From the IMG/VR virus record IMGVR_UViG_3300031999_001882, positions 1 to 64,000 of that record: a stretch of 64,000 nucleotides of DNA; one strand, written 5' to 3'. This document shows, one piece after another, positions 48,232 through 58,322 of the stretch. Source of the DNA: a virus. The position numbers and the translations under genes are program-made. Below the pieces are notes generated by a model. It worked only from the letters and a program-made list of their open reading frames with translations. It had not been told where the DNA came from and did not search any database. Within the stretch, counting starts at the first letter, position 1. Each line of letters starts with the position of its first letter.

Positions 48232-48393
48232 CTATCCTTGGGAGGTGGCCGCCTTCCATTCTTCCTCTGTAATATATTGAATACTGGTGTCGCCGAGTTC
48301 AGCCAAAAGCGCCGCTACCGTATCTTGATCCATCCCGTCATACGACGAATAGCAATCTGAACCATTGCGTGTTGATTTCACCCAGATTTTCAT
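48232..48393 (-). CDS. small hypothetical protein (53 codons)
   Basis: MKIWVKSTRNGSDCYSSYDG and an acidic helical end. AAGGA lies upstream and the ATG overlaps the upstream stop (TAATG). A frequent layout for small accessory genes between tail genes. Confidence 0.6.
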   Translation of the reverse strand: MKIWVKSTRNGSDCYSSYDGMDQDTVAALLAELGDTSIQYITEEEWKAATSQG

Positions 48394-48797
48394 TATCGTA
48401 TCCTTATCGCGCTGAGTTGTCCGGCTGTGTTAAAAGTTCCAGATACAAACGCCGCCACAAGATAAACCGTTGTTGTGTTGGCAAATTTAAGATTTCTGAA
48501 AACCCTGCCGCCGCCGGGGAACGCAGGGAGAGCTTGCGAGCTTCCGCCATCCGTAACTCCGGTAAAAGAAGCTGAGTTAAGCGAAATCGCCATCTGACTA
48601 CCTGCTACTACAGTTGCGCCGCATGAGAATCCGGCGTGAACAAACCAGTTTCCTGCCGTCAGAGAAATACTCCCAACATTTGATGCAGAAGATGAAACAG
48701 AAGCGCTCTGAAAGTTGCCCTCTATCGTCTCACCGACATCGCCTAGTTTTGCGCTATCGCTAACCGTCGTGCCTTTTGCTGGAATGTTAAAGCTCAT
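48393..48797 (-). CDS. tail-fibre-associated beta protein, 134 aa
   Basis: MSFNIPAKGTTVSDSAKLGD starts a beta-rich protein with Ser/Gly-rich strands (SVSSSASNVGSISLTAGNWF). ATGA-coupled to the 48794 gene. Resembles virion-exposed or C1q-like small domains. Probably a structural receptor-binding part. Confidence 0.55.
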   Translation of the reverse strand: MSFNIPAKGTTVSDSAKLGDVGETIEGNFQSASVSSSASNVGSISLTAGNWFVHAGFSCGATVVAGSQMAISLNSASFTGVTDGGSSQALPAFPGGGRVFRNLKFANTTTVYLVAAFVSGTFNTAGQLSAIRIR

Positions 48798-50653
48798 AAG
48801 AGACTCCATTCTGCGCCGTTATACATCATGCTGACGGAACTGTAGACTGACTGAATAATGAAGTTGGTCAGACCGTCAATAGTTCCTGTCGCTGGCTGAA
48901 TGACAATGAAATTGGTCGCCGCATCGCCTTTGCCATCCTTGATGAACAACTCCTCACCTGTGATGGGCGACGACGGCAAATTGACGAAGGTTGACGATCC
49001 AACTGTTTTATTCACGACTACATAAAGGTCTGTCCCGGCTAAGGTCACCGAGCTACCCGATGTTACGATTCTCACCGAATTGGCAAGGTTGGATCGCAGA
49101 ATCGGATCGGTATTACCAACCGAGTGCGTTGCGGCATGGGCGAAGTTCGGAGCCACGCCCATACTGATAAAGGTGATGTTTTCACCCACCGAGCGTCCGG
49201 TCAGAAAGGTGACCGACGAATTGCTGGTTTCGGTGTAATCTGACCCCAGCACCATGAATACGCCGCCTGAATACACGAACAGGCCGCCAGACCCCACCGC
49301 ATAAGAAATGTTGAGCGGGAACACCGTCTGACTGGCCGTTGCCACAATGGTCTGCTTCTGGATCATGTTGGCCGTTACGCCATTGGACACCCGGTAGAAG
49401 CTCATAACCGTCGCATTGAGCGGCGGCGGAGTCGTCATGGTGAAGCCGGGAAGGGCTTGGCTCTCAAAGAAGTCCACTCCGTTCTTGAGAACCAGTCCGT
49501 TGCGAGTCACAAAGAGCGACCCGGAAACGAACGTCTCCGGCATGGTATAGGTGATGTTCGAGGCATCCACCGCACCCGTGGGGGTGATATTGTCGCGCTG
49601 GAAGGCCCCGGTATTGAACGGCAGGATCGTGGACGGAAATTTGAAGAAAGCCAGCAATGTATCGGTTGACGCTGGCGCAACCGTCATTGTGAATCCCATC
49701 AACCCTGTGGCTTCCGTAAAGTCCACGCCATTTTTGAGGAGAAGGCCGTTGCGTGTGACGCTAAGCGTTCCCGGCACAAACTGGTAAGGAAGCGTAAAGA
49801 CCGTGTTAGAGCTGTTTTGCGTGCCGGACGGCGATACCTGAACCTTGGTCATTTCGCTGGAAGCGATGGTCGCGTTCCATGTCAGGCCGTCATAAAAAGC
49901 AAAGGTCTTGAGGTCTGTCCGGTAAAACGGCTGGCCCGCGAGCGGGACCGGAACAGTCGTGTAGGTCGTGCCTGTGTTGAATGGAATAGTGATCGGATCA
50001 GCGCCGCCGGAGTTGTGCGTCGATCCATGAGCGAAGTTGGGCTGGATGCCCTGAGCCACGAAGGTGATGATCTCACCCAACTGCCGACCGCTTGTGAAAG
50101 TCACGGAGGTTGAATTGGTTTCCAGATAATCGGTGGTGAGCGCTTGGCGCAAACCGCCCGAATAAGCCGCCAGCGCTCCTGTGCCTGTGGCATAAGAAAA
50201 TCCGAGATTGAACACCAACTGCCCAGAGGTTGCTACAAAAGTTTGAATGTTTTGCGTCGGAGACACGACGCTGGCTGTCAGCGCATAGAACGCCAAAAGA
50301 GTTGATCCGGCAAGCGGCGCTGGCGTAACGGTAAAGCCGGGGATTTGGGGTTGCTCAAAGAAATCCGCACCGCTCTTGAGCACCATACCGTCTCGCGTGA
50401 CCCAAAGAGTTCCTGCCGAAAATTGCTCAGCCAGCGTATAAGTGAGGTTCACTCCATCGGTCGCGCCTGTTGGGACAATCTCGCGCCGATCCAGAACGCC
50501 GCCGCCACCCGATCCTGTGACGAGATTCCATTGCGTCCCGTCGTAGGTATAGAACAGGTTATTGGTCGTGTTGTAGAAAAGCTGACCTTCCTTGAGGTCG
50601 GTGACCGGAAGGCTGGCTCCGGCGATGTCGATTTCTGGTCTTAAAATTGCCAT
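48794..50653 (-). CDS. tail fibre with three repeated modules, 619 aa
   Basis: Three similar copies of a 100-residue unit, e.g. TGATDGVNLTYTLAEQFSAG, then TLWVTRDGMVLKSGADFFE, and LLAFY, with NFAHGSTHNSGGADPI-like joins, and a C-terminal beta domain. The repeats will form an elongated trimeric shaft. Likely built by internal duplication. Receptor unknown. Confidence 0.75.
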   Translation of the reverse strand: MAILRPEIDIAGASLPVTDLKEGQLFYNTTNNLFYTYDGTQWNLVTGSGGGGVLDRREIVPTGATDGVNLTYTLAEQFSAGTLWVTRDGMVLKSGADFFEQPQIPGFTVTPAPLAGSTLLAFYALTASVVSPTQNIQTFVATSGQLVFNLGFSYATGTGALAAYSGGLRQALTTDYLETNSTSVTFTSGRQLGEIITFVAQGIQPNFAHGSTHNSGGADPITIPFNTGTTYTTVPVPLAGQPFYRTDLKTFAFYDGLTWNATIASSEMTKVQVSPSGTQNSSNTVFTLPYQFVPGTLSVTRNGLLLKNGVDFTEATGLMGFTMTVAPASTDTLLAFFKFPSTILPFNTGAFQRDNITPTGAVDASNITYTMPETFVSGSLFVTRNGLVLKNGVDFFESQALPGFTMTTPPPLNATVMSFYRVSNGVTANMIQKQTIVATASQTVFPLNISYAVGSGGLFVYSGGVFMVLGSDYTETSNSSVTFLTGRSVGENITFISMGVAPNFAHAATHSVGNTDPILRSNLANSVRIVTSGSSVTLAGTDLYVVVNKTVGSSTFVNLPSSPITGEELFIKDGKGDAATNFIVIQPATGTIDGLTNFIIQSVYSSVSMMYNGAEWSLL

Positions 50654-50671
50654 ATCATTCCCTCACAAGCG

Positions 50672-52609
50672 TCAATAATTGCCGACTCGATTTATCGTAA
50701 CCCAATTAAAAATTGCGCTAGTCATCAGAGTTCGCGTTCCTTCGTTCTGATAACAGACAATGTGAATGTAATCCCCCGCCAGAAGGTTGACCAATGTTTC
50801 TCCGTGGATATTCCGATAGAATGTCTGCGTCGCGTCAATAACTCTAATGTCCAATCCGGCATAGTCAGACCCATTTTTCCTTAGCCTCAGTTCGGTATCT
50901 TTCCCGACGGTAAATGAAAGGTTATCCCATGTAACTATTGAAGATACTCGGTACACGCCGGAAATCGGAGCCGTAAACTTCCAGCCTGTGCCAGTCGTAA
51001 CAGCTCCGTGGCTATCGAAGTCTTTTGTCTCAAAATCAACAGTCGTGAATGAGGTCGTCGGAATAGATTGTCCGGCGGCTGTTTTATATCGGCATTGGAC
51101 GCTTTCCGTCGCCGCAATCTGGGAGGGGCCGGAGAGACGTTCGATATTGATGCAAGTAATTCCCGGCGAGTTCCCATCTCCCCGAAGCAACTCAGACACG
51201 CTTAGGTTTTGATTCACGCGAATGTCGATCACGTCTCCGGCGTTGAACAGTCTCAAGAAGTTGTACGCACAGCAGGCCGCCGCCGACGAAGCTCCTCCCT
51301 TACCTTGCGCTTGGCAGGATACCGACACGCCATTAACGTAGAGAAATGCGTTCACGTTTCCGACGTTGGTGGTTGTTCCAAAATAAAGATTCCCGCTTAT
51401 CTTGTAATAACCCGACACAGGAATCGTGTAGTTGTTGTTTGAGGAACTGAATTTTCCGTGCGTGTCTCTGTTGACGGTATCAAATGGAACTTTTACGTCA
51501 GACCCGCTCGCAATTCCCGTGGAATTCGATGAGAATGTCGCCTGAGCCGCCACCACGCGAGTATCCGCGTTATCCGACATGACCGTGGTGGTCCCCCACC
51601 CGACGATGGGAACGATAAACTGTGCAGAGATAATGTCGCCAGATACCCATGCCCCGCCGGGATAGGTGTTATCCCATTGATTCCCGGTTGTTGGACCCAT
51701 AAATTCAACTTCTCTTGCGGTCACGGATTTAAGAACGCATACGCCCACGGGAGTCGTTGGAGCGTTTGTTCTCGAACATTTTACAGTACCGACTTCTTGA
51801 ATCACGTTAGCCGAGGTTGCCTTGGAGAAGTCGATGGTATATCCAGCAGGGATGGCAACATTGATCTGGCCGGAGGCGTTCCCGTTGGCTGTCAGAAGAA
51901 CATTACACTCCATCGAATCACCCACTCTGCGCCAGAATCCAAGCGATGACGTGACGGGAATGTTCGACCACGTTGGCGTGTATGCCTTCCAGTCCGTGAC
52001 GGGGCTTCCCATCACCGCATACGAAGGGCCGACGCTGAAATTATCGACCTTGACCGTGCTGGCGACGGCGCTGGTTGTATTATTGTGAAGGATCAGCCGA
52101 TAGCTGGTGGAATTGGGTGATGATTGAAAGGAGGCCGCAAACTTCTCGATCACCAGCACCTTGGACAGCGTATAGGGCGCGGCTTGGATCAGGACTCCGT
52201 TGGTGACATCGTAAATCCAGATGTTGATAGACCCATCAACGTAATTGGCATCCGGCAAATAATCGAAGCTGATAAAAAGAGGCTTGGCTTGGTCCGCCGG
52301 GTCGATGGAAAATGCGTAGCTCACTCCATTTCCCAGACGATTCGCGGCATCCTTGGTCCAGAGGAATGATCCGGTTCCGCGCAAAGGCGAGCTAGTGGTG
52401 CGGGTCCATGTCAGGACTGGACTGCCGCCCGTTCCATCAACGGGAAGCGCCGCCCCGTCATCGTATGTAGCCCAGCCGGAGGTGTCCGTATCGGCTGACG
52501 GATTGAGGATGTAATTCTTTCCACCACCGCCTGTGCTGACGTTGGGATCGAGCTTGGAGGCGGTGATCGCCTGAGCCGCGATGTCGATTGACTGAATTTG
52601 GGTTGCCAT
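50672..52609 (-). CDS. tail fibre with C1q-like domains, 645 aa
   Basis: N-terminal MATQIQSIDIAAQAITASKL docking-like start, then a carbohydrate-binding-type sandwich (about 30-200) and, from about 340, two C1q/TNF-like jelly rolls (e.g. YTIPVSGYYKISGNLYFG and FTAPISGVYRVSSIVTWDN). C1q-like folds trimerise and recognise surfaces. A phage protein with two such domains is a good receptor-binding candidate. Confidence 0.72.
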   Translation of the reverse strand: MATQIQSIDIAAQAITASKLDPNVSTGGGGKNYILNPSADTDTSGWATYDDGAALPVDGTGGSPVLTWTRTTSSPLRGTGSFLWTKDAANRLGNGVSYAFSIDPADQAKPLFISFDYLPDANYVDGSINIWIYDVTNGVLIQAAPYTLSKVLVIEKFAASFQSSPNSTSYRLILHNNTTSAVASTVKVDNFSVGPSYAVMGSPVTDWKAYTPTWSNIPVTSSLGFWRRVGDSMECNVLLTANGNASGQINVAIPAGYTIDFSKATSANVIQEVGTVKCSRTNAPTTPVGVCVLKSVTAREVEFMGPTTGNQWDNTYPGGAWVSGDIISAQFIVPIVGWGTTTVMSDNADTRVVAAQATFSSNSTGIASGSDVKVPFDTVNRDTHGKFSSSNNNYTIPVSGYYKISGNLYFGTTTNVGNVNAFLYVNGVSVSCQAQGKGGASSAAACCAYNFLRLFNAGDVIDIRVNQNLSVSELLRGDGNSPGITCINIERLSGPSQIAATESVQCRYKTAAGQSIPTTSFTTVDFETKDFDSHGAVTTGTGWKFTAPISGVYRVSSIVTWDNLSFTVGKDTELRLRKNGSDYAGLDIRVIDATQTFYRNIHGETLVNLLAGDYIHIVCYQNEGTRTLMTSAIFNWVTINRVGNY

Positions 52610-52610
52610 C

Positions 52611-53492
52611 TTACGCTACCTCCGCCGTCCAAGAAGCATCTTGAGCATTGCCCCATGAAACTGGCGTTCCGCCAGTTGTTATAAATGTCACATTAAATCC
52701 TTTTGCCGTTATCCCATCTGACGTAGCGCCAGTTGACATATTAGATGGCGTTCCGTTTGTAACGGTAACCGTTGGAGTTGCGCTCTTTGCTGTCATAAAA
52801 GTCAACGGCAAATGCACCGTCATAGATGCGCCGTTAAAAAACTGCCAATGAATCCCCGTTCTTGCCTCGTAATATCTCATGCACCGCGCCAGATCATCCG
52901 CCGGGTGCATCGGGATATAGCTGACGGGCTGGCTTCCAACGACCAGCATGGCAGAATCAAGGTTGTAGTAAAATGCAGAAGTGTTCCCATCGTTAATTGA
53001 CCCCGCATAAATACGCAATATCGTGGCGGCGGCTGAAACGACACAAGTGATTGACAAAGTTTCCCAATTTCCGCCACCTGTGTGATATGCGTCTGCCGTA
53101 TATCCATCCCCTTTATAAATTCTTATCCCGACTTTGTTTCCTCCGAGATTTGATTTCATGCGGATTGACAACGTAATGGTTTTCCCGCGATACGAAATCA
53201 CATTCTCGATATCCGTAATCATGTTGAGAATCGAATCAGACGCAACAACTGTAAAATTTGCCTTCAAAGAATAAAGCCCGTTATCGACAACTGACGCATC
53301 TTGTGTAACGGTATAAGTAGGAAGCGTGCCCGACTTATTTGTTTTCCATCGGTCGGCAGTAGTGGTCTGATCGGCTGGATTTGTAAAGGTGACCCCCCTC
53401 TGCCACACTTCGTACCCCGGATTGACGAGCAAATTCACCTGTGGCGCGAGCGCCGCCGCGAAGTCTTGATCTGGAATGAGTTTGGTTACCAT
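52611..53492 (-). CDS. tail fibre with one carbohydrate-binding module, 293 aa
   Basis: MVTKLIPDQDFAAALAPQ then NLLVNPGYEVWQRGVTFTNP, TADRWKTNKSG, SIRMKSNLGGNKVGIRIYKG, FYYNLDSAMLVVGSQPVSYI: the same module as in the fibres at 53680-58307. The C-terminal 90 residues are a separate beta tip. Confidence 0.7.
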   Translation of the reverse strand: MVTKLIPDQDFAAALAPQVNLLVNPGYEVWQRGVTFTNPADQTTTADRWKTNKSGTLPTYTVTQDASVVDNGLYSLKANFTVVASDSILNMITDIENVISYRGKTITLSIRMKSNLGGNKVGIRIYKGDGYTADAYHTGGGNWETLSITCVVSAAATILRIYAGSINDGNTSAFYYNLDSAMLVVGSQPVSYIPMHPADDLARCMRYYEARTGIHWQFFNGASMTVHLPLTFMTAKSATPTVTVTNGTPSNMSTGATSDGITAKGFNVTFITTGGTPVSWGNAQDASWTAEVA

Positions 53493-53501
53493 AATTTCTC
53501 C

Positions 53502-53669
53502 CTAAGCCGGGTCCGGCGCATTCCCTAATGCTATCCAAGCGTCGTATGCTTGCCGATCAATGTTCATCGGGTCAATCGGAATGTACGAAGTCGATCCATC
53601 GTCGTTGTGACGGATAATAGTTTGTGACGGATTACCCGTTATTGGATCATTCATTAGCTGATAAATCAT
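53502..53669 (-). CDS. small fibre-associated protein, 55 aa
   Basis: From ATG 53669 (AGAGG upstream). The pattern MIYQLMNDPITGNP, then IIRHNDDGSTSYIPIDPMNI, DRQAYDAWIALGNAPDPA occurs in many phages next to tail fibre genes. Possibly a fibre assembly or capping protein; unproven. Confidence 0.7.
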   Translation of the reverse strand: MIYQLMNDPITGNPSQTIIRHNDDGSTSYIPIDPMNIDRQAYDAWIALGNAPDPA

Positions 53670-53679
53670 AGATTCCTCT

Positions 53680-55191
53680 TTATAGTTCCGATTCCAATGT
53701 AAGATAACTTGAAGTTGCCGTTGTATAAATAATAGACCCATTTCCTGCTATTCCACCACTTGCAAAGCCGGGGCTTATTCCCACAATTTGATTACTTGAA
53801 CCAAAACCGGAGCTTAGAGATGTCACCGTCAGTCCGTTTCCTGCTGAGTCGTATGCTCGCCAACCAGAAACTCCGAATACTGTAACGGTGGGCGTAGCGT
53901 ACATTGCGACTGGCAAACGAATAGTAAAATCAGCTCTGGTGGTAGACCACCATTGTCCAGAAGCTACTAATTCAGTCCCGGTGATATTACCGCCAATGCG
54001 TTGGCAGTACCGTTGGCATTGAGCGAGTTCGATCTGCGGGTCTTTTGGGACAAAGGCGACGGGCGCGGAACCGATGACGAGCATCGCAGAATCAAAATAT
54101 GTGGTGCTAACAGATGGAGGTGTATCAAAGAACCCTGCATTTAACGTGACTGATATGGATGCAGAAGAAGTTAAAGTTTTCGTAACAGATAATGTTTCAT
54201 AAGCCCCGCTTCCCGAATGACTGGCAGACCGTGTTGCCCCTGTCACCCCATCATTGATGAAAAGTTGCACCCCTGAATTTGCCCGAACCCTCATAGAGAA
54301 GGTAAGGGTTTTCCCTCTGTAATTCATTGAATTGTCTAGGGTCTGCTGAAAAATTGAATAAGTTGCGCCACCAACTACAGTAATGTCTAATTTAACGGCA
54401 TACGCTCCAACCGAATCAATTATCGTCGCTTCCCTTGAGATTGTTCCGGTCGGTCCACCATCTCTTGCAAACTTCCAGCGGTCTGCGGTATAGATTCCAT
54501 TTGTCATCGGGAAACTTATTCCCCTCTGCCAGAAATCCATTCCTCCGTTGATGAGAATATTTTGAGCGAGATTCTGGTCTGCCGTTCTCAAATCAGTAAT
54601 AGCTGGAAGTTCCGGGGTAAATGCAACCGTTGAGGAACCTACAGTCAGCATCACAGAATCAATGTAAACAATGCCCACATTAACAGTTGTTTGAAGAAAT
54701 CCCGCATAAACAGCACACCCATTCGGCACGGATGCAAATGTGAGAGTTGTCGTCAATGTTTCAAAATTACCGCTCCCGCTATGCGCTGTGGATTCGGTAA
54801 AAGAATATCCATCATAAATGGCAATTTTTACATTCGCCGCAGTTGTTTTTATTCGGGCGGTAGCCGTCAAAGTTTTCCCACCACGGAAGTTAAGAAAATT
54901 TGAAACATTCTGGAATATACGGACTGTTGTCGCCCCACCCACAGAAGTAACATTCAACTTCAAGGAAGATGATCCTTGATCCAAGTTCGCCGCATTTGTT
55001 TCCTGTGAAATTGTAAATACAGGAGAGCCAACACTGAGGTCCGTGATCCATTTATCGGCGGTAACGGCGTTTTGCGGAGGATTGGAAAAATTTATTCCAC
55101 CACTCCAATTTTCAAACCCTCCGTTTATCAAGATGTTCTGATACGGAGAATTGACCGGATCAATCGCTCGACTAGGTACTATGGTTCCCAT
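53680..55191 (-). CDS. tail fibre with two carbohydrate-binding modules, 503 aa
   Basis: MGTIVPSRAIDPVNSPYQNI starts, then NILINGGFENWSGG and NILINGGMDFWQRG open two copies of a 180-residue beta-sandwich module (FRGGKTL.., SAHSGSGAYETLS, SAMLVIGSAPVAFVPKDP). A C-terminal beta tip follows. The modules resemble glycan-binding domains and are nearly shared with neighbouring fibres, which allows recombination. Confidence 0.75.
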   Translation of the reverse strand: MGTIVPSRAIDPVNSPYQNILINGGFENWSGGINFSNPPQNAVTADKWITDLSVGSPVFTISQETNAANLDQGSSSLKLNVTSVGGATTVRIFQNVSNFLNFRGGKTLTATARIKTTAANVKIAIYDGYSFTESTAHSGSGNFETLTTTLTFASVPNGCAVYAGFLQTTVNVGIVYIDSVMLTVGSSTVAFTPELPAITDLRTADQNLAQNILINGGMDFWQRGISFPMTNGIYTADRWKFARDGGPTGTISREATIIDSVGAYAVKLDITVVGGATYSIFQQTLDNSMNYRGKTLTFSMRVRANSGVQLFINDGVTGATRSASHSGSGAYETLSVTKTLTSSASISVTLNAGFFDTPPSVSTTYFDSAMLVIGSAPVAFVPKDPQIELAQCQRYCQRIGGNITGTELVASGQWWSTTRADFTIRLPVAMYATPTVTVFGVSGWRAYDSAGNGLTVTSLSSGFGSSNQIVGISPGFASGGIAGNGSIIYTTATSSYLTLESEL

Positions 55192-55205
55192 AAATTTTCA
55201 ACCTC

Positions 55206-55271
55206 CTATGGAAGTATGACTTCATCTGTGACCGCCGGATCAATAGCTCTCTTGGTGACGATAGTTCCCAT
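55206..55271 (-). CDS. orphan docking-peptide micro-gene (21 codons)
   Basis: ATG 55271 with an excellent AAGGAG site encodes MGTIVTKRAIDPAVTDEVIL and stops one codon later. Its first 12 residues nearly copy the start of the next fibre (MGTIVPSRAIDP). It could be a remnant of a deleted fibre gene or a short peptide filling a docking slot. Confidence 0.5.
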   Translation of the reverse strand: MGTIVTKRAIDPAVTDEVILP

Positions 55272-55280
55272 AAATTCTCC

Positions 55281-56816
55281 TTACAGCTCCGCAGATGCAG
55301 TAAAATGTCCGCCGCAGAAATTATCTGTCGTTCCAAGGGCATGATAGGCGATCACTCCCTCCGTCGATATCAGTCCTCCCGATGTCTGCGGATTAGTCAC
55401 TCTGCTTGTGGGGGCCGCTCCAACAACACTCCAATCAAACTTTCCGCTATTTCCAGCCGAATCATAAAAAACAACGGCTGGATTGGTTCTTTTTGATACC
55501 TTAAACGGGAACCAGCAGGAATAACATTGACCAGTTCCTCCCGTCGATGACCCAGAAACAACATTCACCGTCGTAGATGTACCGGGAGCTACCGATGGTA
55601 AATAGCTTTTCTCATAATACCGTTGGCATTGAGCCAACTCGGTCTGCGGGTCTTTGGGAACAAAGGCGACGGGTGAGGAACCGAGGACGAGCATTACGGA
55701 GTCAATGTAAAAAGTTGCAGGAACTTTGTTTCCTGTGTCTATAAACCCGATGTGAACGCTCAGGTCTGTTTCAGGATTCGCAAGCGTTACGCTGACCGCA
55801 AGAGTCTCAAAAGTGTTCCCGCCTGTGTGGAAGGAGGAATATGCGCCGATGCTCGTATTGTTCCCGATGGCAATTCTCACCGCCGAAGCCGTATCGCATT
55901 TTATCCGACAAGTAGCGGTGACGGTTTTGCCAGAGTAACTTAAAAAATCCTCAATATCCTGCTGAATGTTCCATCGGCCCCCGCTCGTCGTATTGACGAC
56001 CTTCATTGAATAATTGCCGCGATCCTTGTTCGCCGTTGCGCTCTCTTGAGTGACGAGAACACCCGTTATAACAGACGCTCTGACTTTCCAACGGTCTGCC
56101 ACATATTGAAGATTGGATGGATTGTTGAAACTTATTCCCCTCTGCCAGAACTCCATTCCCCCGTTGATGAGAATATTTTGAGCGAGATTCTGGTCCGACG
56201 TTCTCAAATCAGTAATGACCGAAAGATCGGGAACAAAAGTAACGGGCGATGATCCGATGACGAGCATTGCGCTATCAAAGTAATAAGTTCCGTTTTTCTT
56301 ATCATTAGTCGCCGCCATCCCGATATAAATATAAAGATCGGGAGTCGTGGCAGAAATTGTTTTCGTTAGCGTCAGCGTTTCCCACCCACCCCCACCCGTG
56401 TGGTAGCTTGAATAGGTGACACCCAAATTATCCTGAATGGCAACCCTCACCGCATTAGCCGTGCTGGTGAAAACCCGCGCCGATAGCGTGATTGTTTTTC
56501 CACGGTAAGCGTTGCTCAAAATATATTGCTGTAAAGTCCAATATTTTGAAGCTCCTGACCCTGTAAGTACAGCTTTTAATGAATATGCACCGCTATCAAC
56601 AATGGACGATTCTCTGGTAACTGTGACCGTAGCTATTTCATTCGTGGCGACTATCCAGTTATCAAGTAGGATTGGGGTAGTTTCAGTAACAGCCGTCGGT
56701 GGATTTGTAAAAGATGTCCCGTAATTCCAGCTCTCAAACCCTCCGTTTATCAGGATATTCTGATACGGAGAATTAGCCGGGTCCAGAAGATAACTTGGAA
56801 CGAATGTTTGAGCCAT
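55281..56816 (-). CDS. tail fibre with two carbohydrate-binding modules, 511 aa
   Basis: MAQTFVPSYLLDPANSPYQN then NILINGGFESWNYGTSFTNP and NILINGGMEFWQRGISFNNP open two modules like those at 53680-55191, each about 180 residues, followed by a different C-terminal tip (CYSCWFPFKVSKRTNPAVVF). Same shaft, new tip is the expected outcome of recombinational tip exchange. Confidence 0.75.
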   Translation of the reverse strand: MAQTFVPSYLLDPANSPYQNILINGGFESWNYGTSFTNPPTAVTETTPILLDNWIVATNEIATVTVTRESSIVDSGAYSLKAVLTGSGASKYWTLQQYILSNAYRGKTITLSARVFTSTANAVRVAIQDNLGVTYSSYHTGGGGWETLTLTKTISATTPDLYIYIGMAATNDKKNGTYYFDSAMLVIGSSPVTFVPDLSVITDLRTSDQNLAQNILINGGMEFWQRGISFNNPSNLQYVADRWKVRASVITGVLVTQESATANKDRGNYSMKVVNTTSGGRWNIQQDIEDFLSYSGKTVTATCRIKCDTASAVRIAIGNNTSIGAYSSFHTGGNTFETLAVSVTLANPETDLSVHIGFIDTGNKVPATFYIDSVMLVLGSSPVAFVPKDPQTELAQCQRYYEKSYLPSVAPGTSTTVNVVSGSSTGGTGQCYSCWFPFKVSKRTNPAVVFYDSAGNSGKFDWSVVGAAPTSRVTNPQTSGGLISTEGVIAYHALGTTDNFCGGHFTASAEL

Positions 56817-56828
56817 GTCAATTCACCC

Positions 56829-58307
56829 CTATATCGAAGCAGTCCAGTTAAATGCCACCTTCACCGGGCGCTGACCGCCAATGGTCTTTGACGCTTTCAG
56901 CGAAAACCCTCTGAAAAGATGATCGGTTATGCCTAAGACTAGCGTATAACTTGAGACGACGTTTGTCAGCCCCAATCCATCCTCATAGACCTGCGTGTTC
57001 GACAGAGCAATCACCGGATCGCTGGCCTTAATCGTGCTGAAATCCACTTCTCCGCCGATGTAATAGGTCGTGTCGTCGGACGATCCGTACATCGCTACAG
57101 CGCTGAATCCTTTTTCAAAGAAGCGGAGCGCTCTGTCCCAATCGCTCGCCGGGCTACTCGCGGCATAAGCGATGGGCGACAAGCTCTGCACGAACATTGC
57201 ATTGTCGATGTAGTGCGTGCCTGTGGCCGACATTTCCACGCTGATCGTGAGAGACGTGATCGTGCCCAGCGTGCGCGTAACGGTCAGCGTTTCATAGGAG
57301 CCTGTGCCGACGCTAACCGGAGACGAGCTGGTTCCGTTGCTGTCGGTGATCTTGGCGACCATTGCGCCCGCCACTCCGGGGCGGACCCGAACAGTCAGGG
57401 CCACGGTTGTTCCGCTCAGGTCTGCCGCGCCTTCGATGGCTTGGCCGAGCGACACCACGCCAGAGCTGATTGCAATGACGGCTTTGGCGGCGTACTGGCT
57501 GAAATCCACCAGCGTTCCTTCCCGCGAGATCGTAGCCGTGTTACTGTTCAGGGCCAGCGTCCACTTGTCGGCGGTATAGCCATTGGCGCTGAACGATACG
57601 TCCCGTTGCCAGATGCTAAAGCTCCCGTTAGTCAGGAGATTGGTGGCCGCACCTCCGCCCGTGGATGAGATCAGAATGAGGTTCGACACACCATCAACGC
57701 TCAGCGAAATGTTGGTTCCGCCCAGCAAGCTGACGTTATCAGTCAGCGTCAGTCCGCCATAAGCCGTGATGGTCTTAACCACTTGGCCGGAGGCAATCTT
57801 GTCTGAGGTGACAGCGTTGACGGCAAGCTTTGAGTTGGTGATGGCCGAATCCGAGACATCAGTCTGGACGATGGTTCCGGGGGCGATCTTATCCGAGGTC
57901 ACCGAATCCGGGGCCAGCTTTGCATTGGTCACGGCGAAATTCTCAAGCTGGGTGATACCAACAGCGCCTACGGCCAGCTTGGATTGAGTCACCGCCGTGT
58001 CGGAGATATTAGTCGAGGTGACGGCGTTTACGGCCAGCTTCGGATTTGTGACGGCAGAATTCGACAGTTCCAAGGTATCAATGGCGCTGGGAGCGATGTC
58101 AGTCTCGACCACCGTGCCGGGAGCAATCTTGTCTGAGGTGACGGAGTTCGCGCCTAACTTAGAATTGGTGACAGCCGCATCCCGAATTTTAGTCGCATCC
58201 ACCGATTGATTTTCAAGCTGAGTCAGCCCCACCGCGCCATTGGCAAGCAACGGCTGAGTGACATTCTGATTCGCAATTTCTTGGGTCTGAATAAATGTTC
58301 TGCTCAT
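56829..58307 (-). CDS. tail fibre with AVT-repeat shaft and sugar module, 492 aa
   Basis: MSRTFIQTQEIANQNVTQPL starts; residues 20-185 are short repeats of the type SAVTNPKLAVNAVTSTNISD (phage tail repeat style beta-structure). Then a linker AYGGLTLTDNVSLLGG and a carbohydrate-binding module (NLLTNGSFSIWQRDVSFS). Its repeats and linker have near copies in 58323-62207. Confidence 0.75.
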   Translation of the reverse strand: MSRTFIQTQEIANQNVTQPLLANGAVGLTQLENQSVDATKIRDAAVTNSKLGANSVTSDKIAPGTVVETDIAPSAIDTLELSNSAVTNPKLAVNAVTSTNISDTAVTQSKLAVGAVGITQLENFAVTNAKLAPDSVTSDKIAPGTIVQTDVSDSAITNSKLAVNAVTSDKIASGQVVKTITAYGGLTLTDNVSLLGGTNISLSVDGVSNLILISSTGGGAATNLLTNGSFSIWQRDVSFSANGYTADKWTLALNSNTATISREGTLVDFSQYAAKAVIAISSGVVSLGQAIEGAADLSGTTVALTVRVRPGVAGAMVAKITDSNGTSSSPVSVGTGSYETLTVTRTLGTITSLTISVEMSATGTHYIDNAMFVQSLSPIAYAASSPASDWDRALRFFEKGFSAVAMYGSSDDTTYYIGGEVDFSTIKASDPVIALSNTQVYEDGLGLTNVVSSYTLVLGITDHLFRGFSLKASKTIGGQRPVKVAFNWTASI

Positions 58308-58322
58308 CGTTGGCTCCTCAGT

